Source: an uncultured Eubacteriales bacterium (GTDB lineage: Bacteria > Bacillota > Clostridia > Oscillospirales > Ruminococcaceae). Taken from it: a DNA stretch of 5,948 bases. Position 1 is the first letter of the stretch, and the number at the start of each line of letters is the position of its first letter. The stretch is taken from NCBI GenBank assembly GCA_902493155.1, contig CABUOE010000146.1, positions 1 through 5,948 on the forward strand. The letters run 5' to 3'. The notes beneath the pieces are model-generated. The model did not search any database. It was not told where the DNA came from and saw only the letters and a list, made by a program, of their open reading frames with translations. Shown here piece after piece: positions 5,907 to 5,948 of this stretch. The translations under genes and the position numbers were made by a program.

Positions 5907-5948
5907 GTATCGTTACTCCGTGGTCAGGATAAAACTTCGCGTAGGCTT
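5896..5948 (-). CDS. Possible 3' end of an upstream minus-strand gene
   Basis: On the minus strand one frame is open from the window edge to a TGA at 5898-5896, reading AYAKFYPDHGVTIHEL. It would overlap the nucleotidyltransferase start by 11 bp, a common coupling arrangement. The other two frames also reach stops nearby (5913 and 5925), so the correct frame cannot be fixed from so few codons. No function can be given. Confidence 0.3.
   Translation of the reverse strand, partial: AYAKFYPDHGVTIHEL

Noticed and set aside
1..5948. CRISPR array, insertion sequence or transposase
   Set aside because: No regularly spaced repeats, terminal inverted repeats or transposase motifs were seen on either strand.

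Overview
The window looks like chromosomal DNA of a strictly anaerobic member of the Clostridia (Firmicutes). The reasons are a ferredoxin-like [FeFe]-hydrogenase gene in a DRTGG/HATPase/PHP cluster typical of that class, strong AGGAGG-type ribosome binding sites, a TTGACA-17-TATTAT promoter, and a CCA-encoding tRNA-Arg(ACG) of Firmicutes type. No species can be named from sequence alone.

Left region (1-3077, GC-rich, about 60% in a sampled line). Five tightly packed plus-strand genes form one apparent operon that starts before the window: the 3' end of a DRTGG-domain protein, an RsbW/RsbT-like HATPase, a HydS-like [FeFe]-hydrogenase, a second, stand-alone DRTGG protein, and a PHP-domain metal-dependent phosphoesterase. 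Two gene pairs overlap (26 and 14 bp) and one is 18 bp apart. The only real gap, 71 bp before the hydrogenase, holds a GC-rich hairpin followed by TTTT. The hydrogenase keeps all four H-cluster cysteines. It has Ala where catalytic enzymes have the proton-relay Cys, has lost other conserved loop residues, and ends without a PAS domain. Together this reads as a redox or H2 sensing and signalling module rather than a bulk H2-producing enzyme; that role is inference.

Middle (3078-3735). A strong promoter drives a single tRNA-Arg(ACG) gene, which is followed by its own long hairpin terminator. About 400 bp follow with no convincing gene, but with a very strong near-perfect hairpin, a possible degraded coding tail, and a second promoter.

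Right region (3736-5948, lower GC, as low as about 33% in a sampled line). Two convergent genes end 5 bp apart. The plus-strand gene resembles the BtrH_N/C39-like papain-fold proteins found in non-ribosomal peptide and other natural-product clusters. The minus-strand gene encodes a PF14907-type nucleotidyltransferase, a family also seen in peptide natural-product clusters, and another minus-strand gene probably ends just inside the window edge. The composition change at the tRNA suggests that the right side is an accessory or acquired segment next to a tRNA integration site, although no att repeat is visible here.
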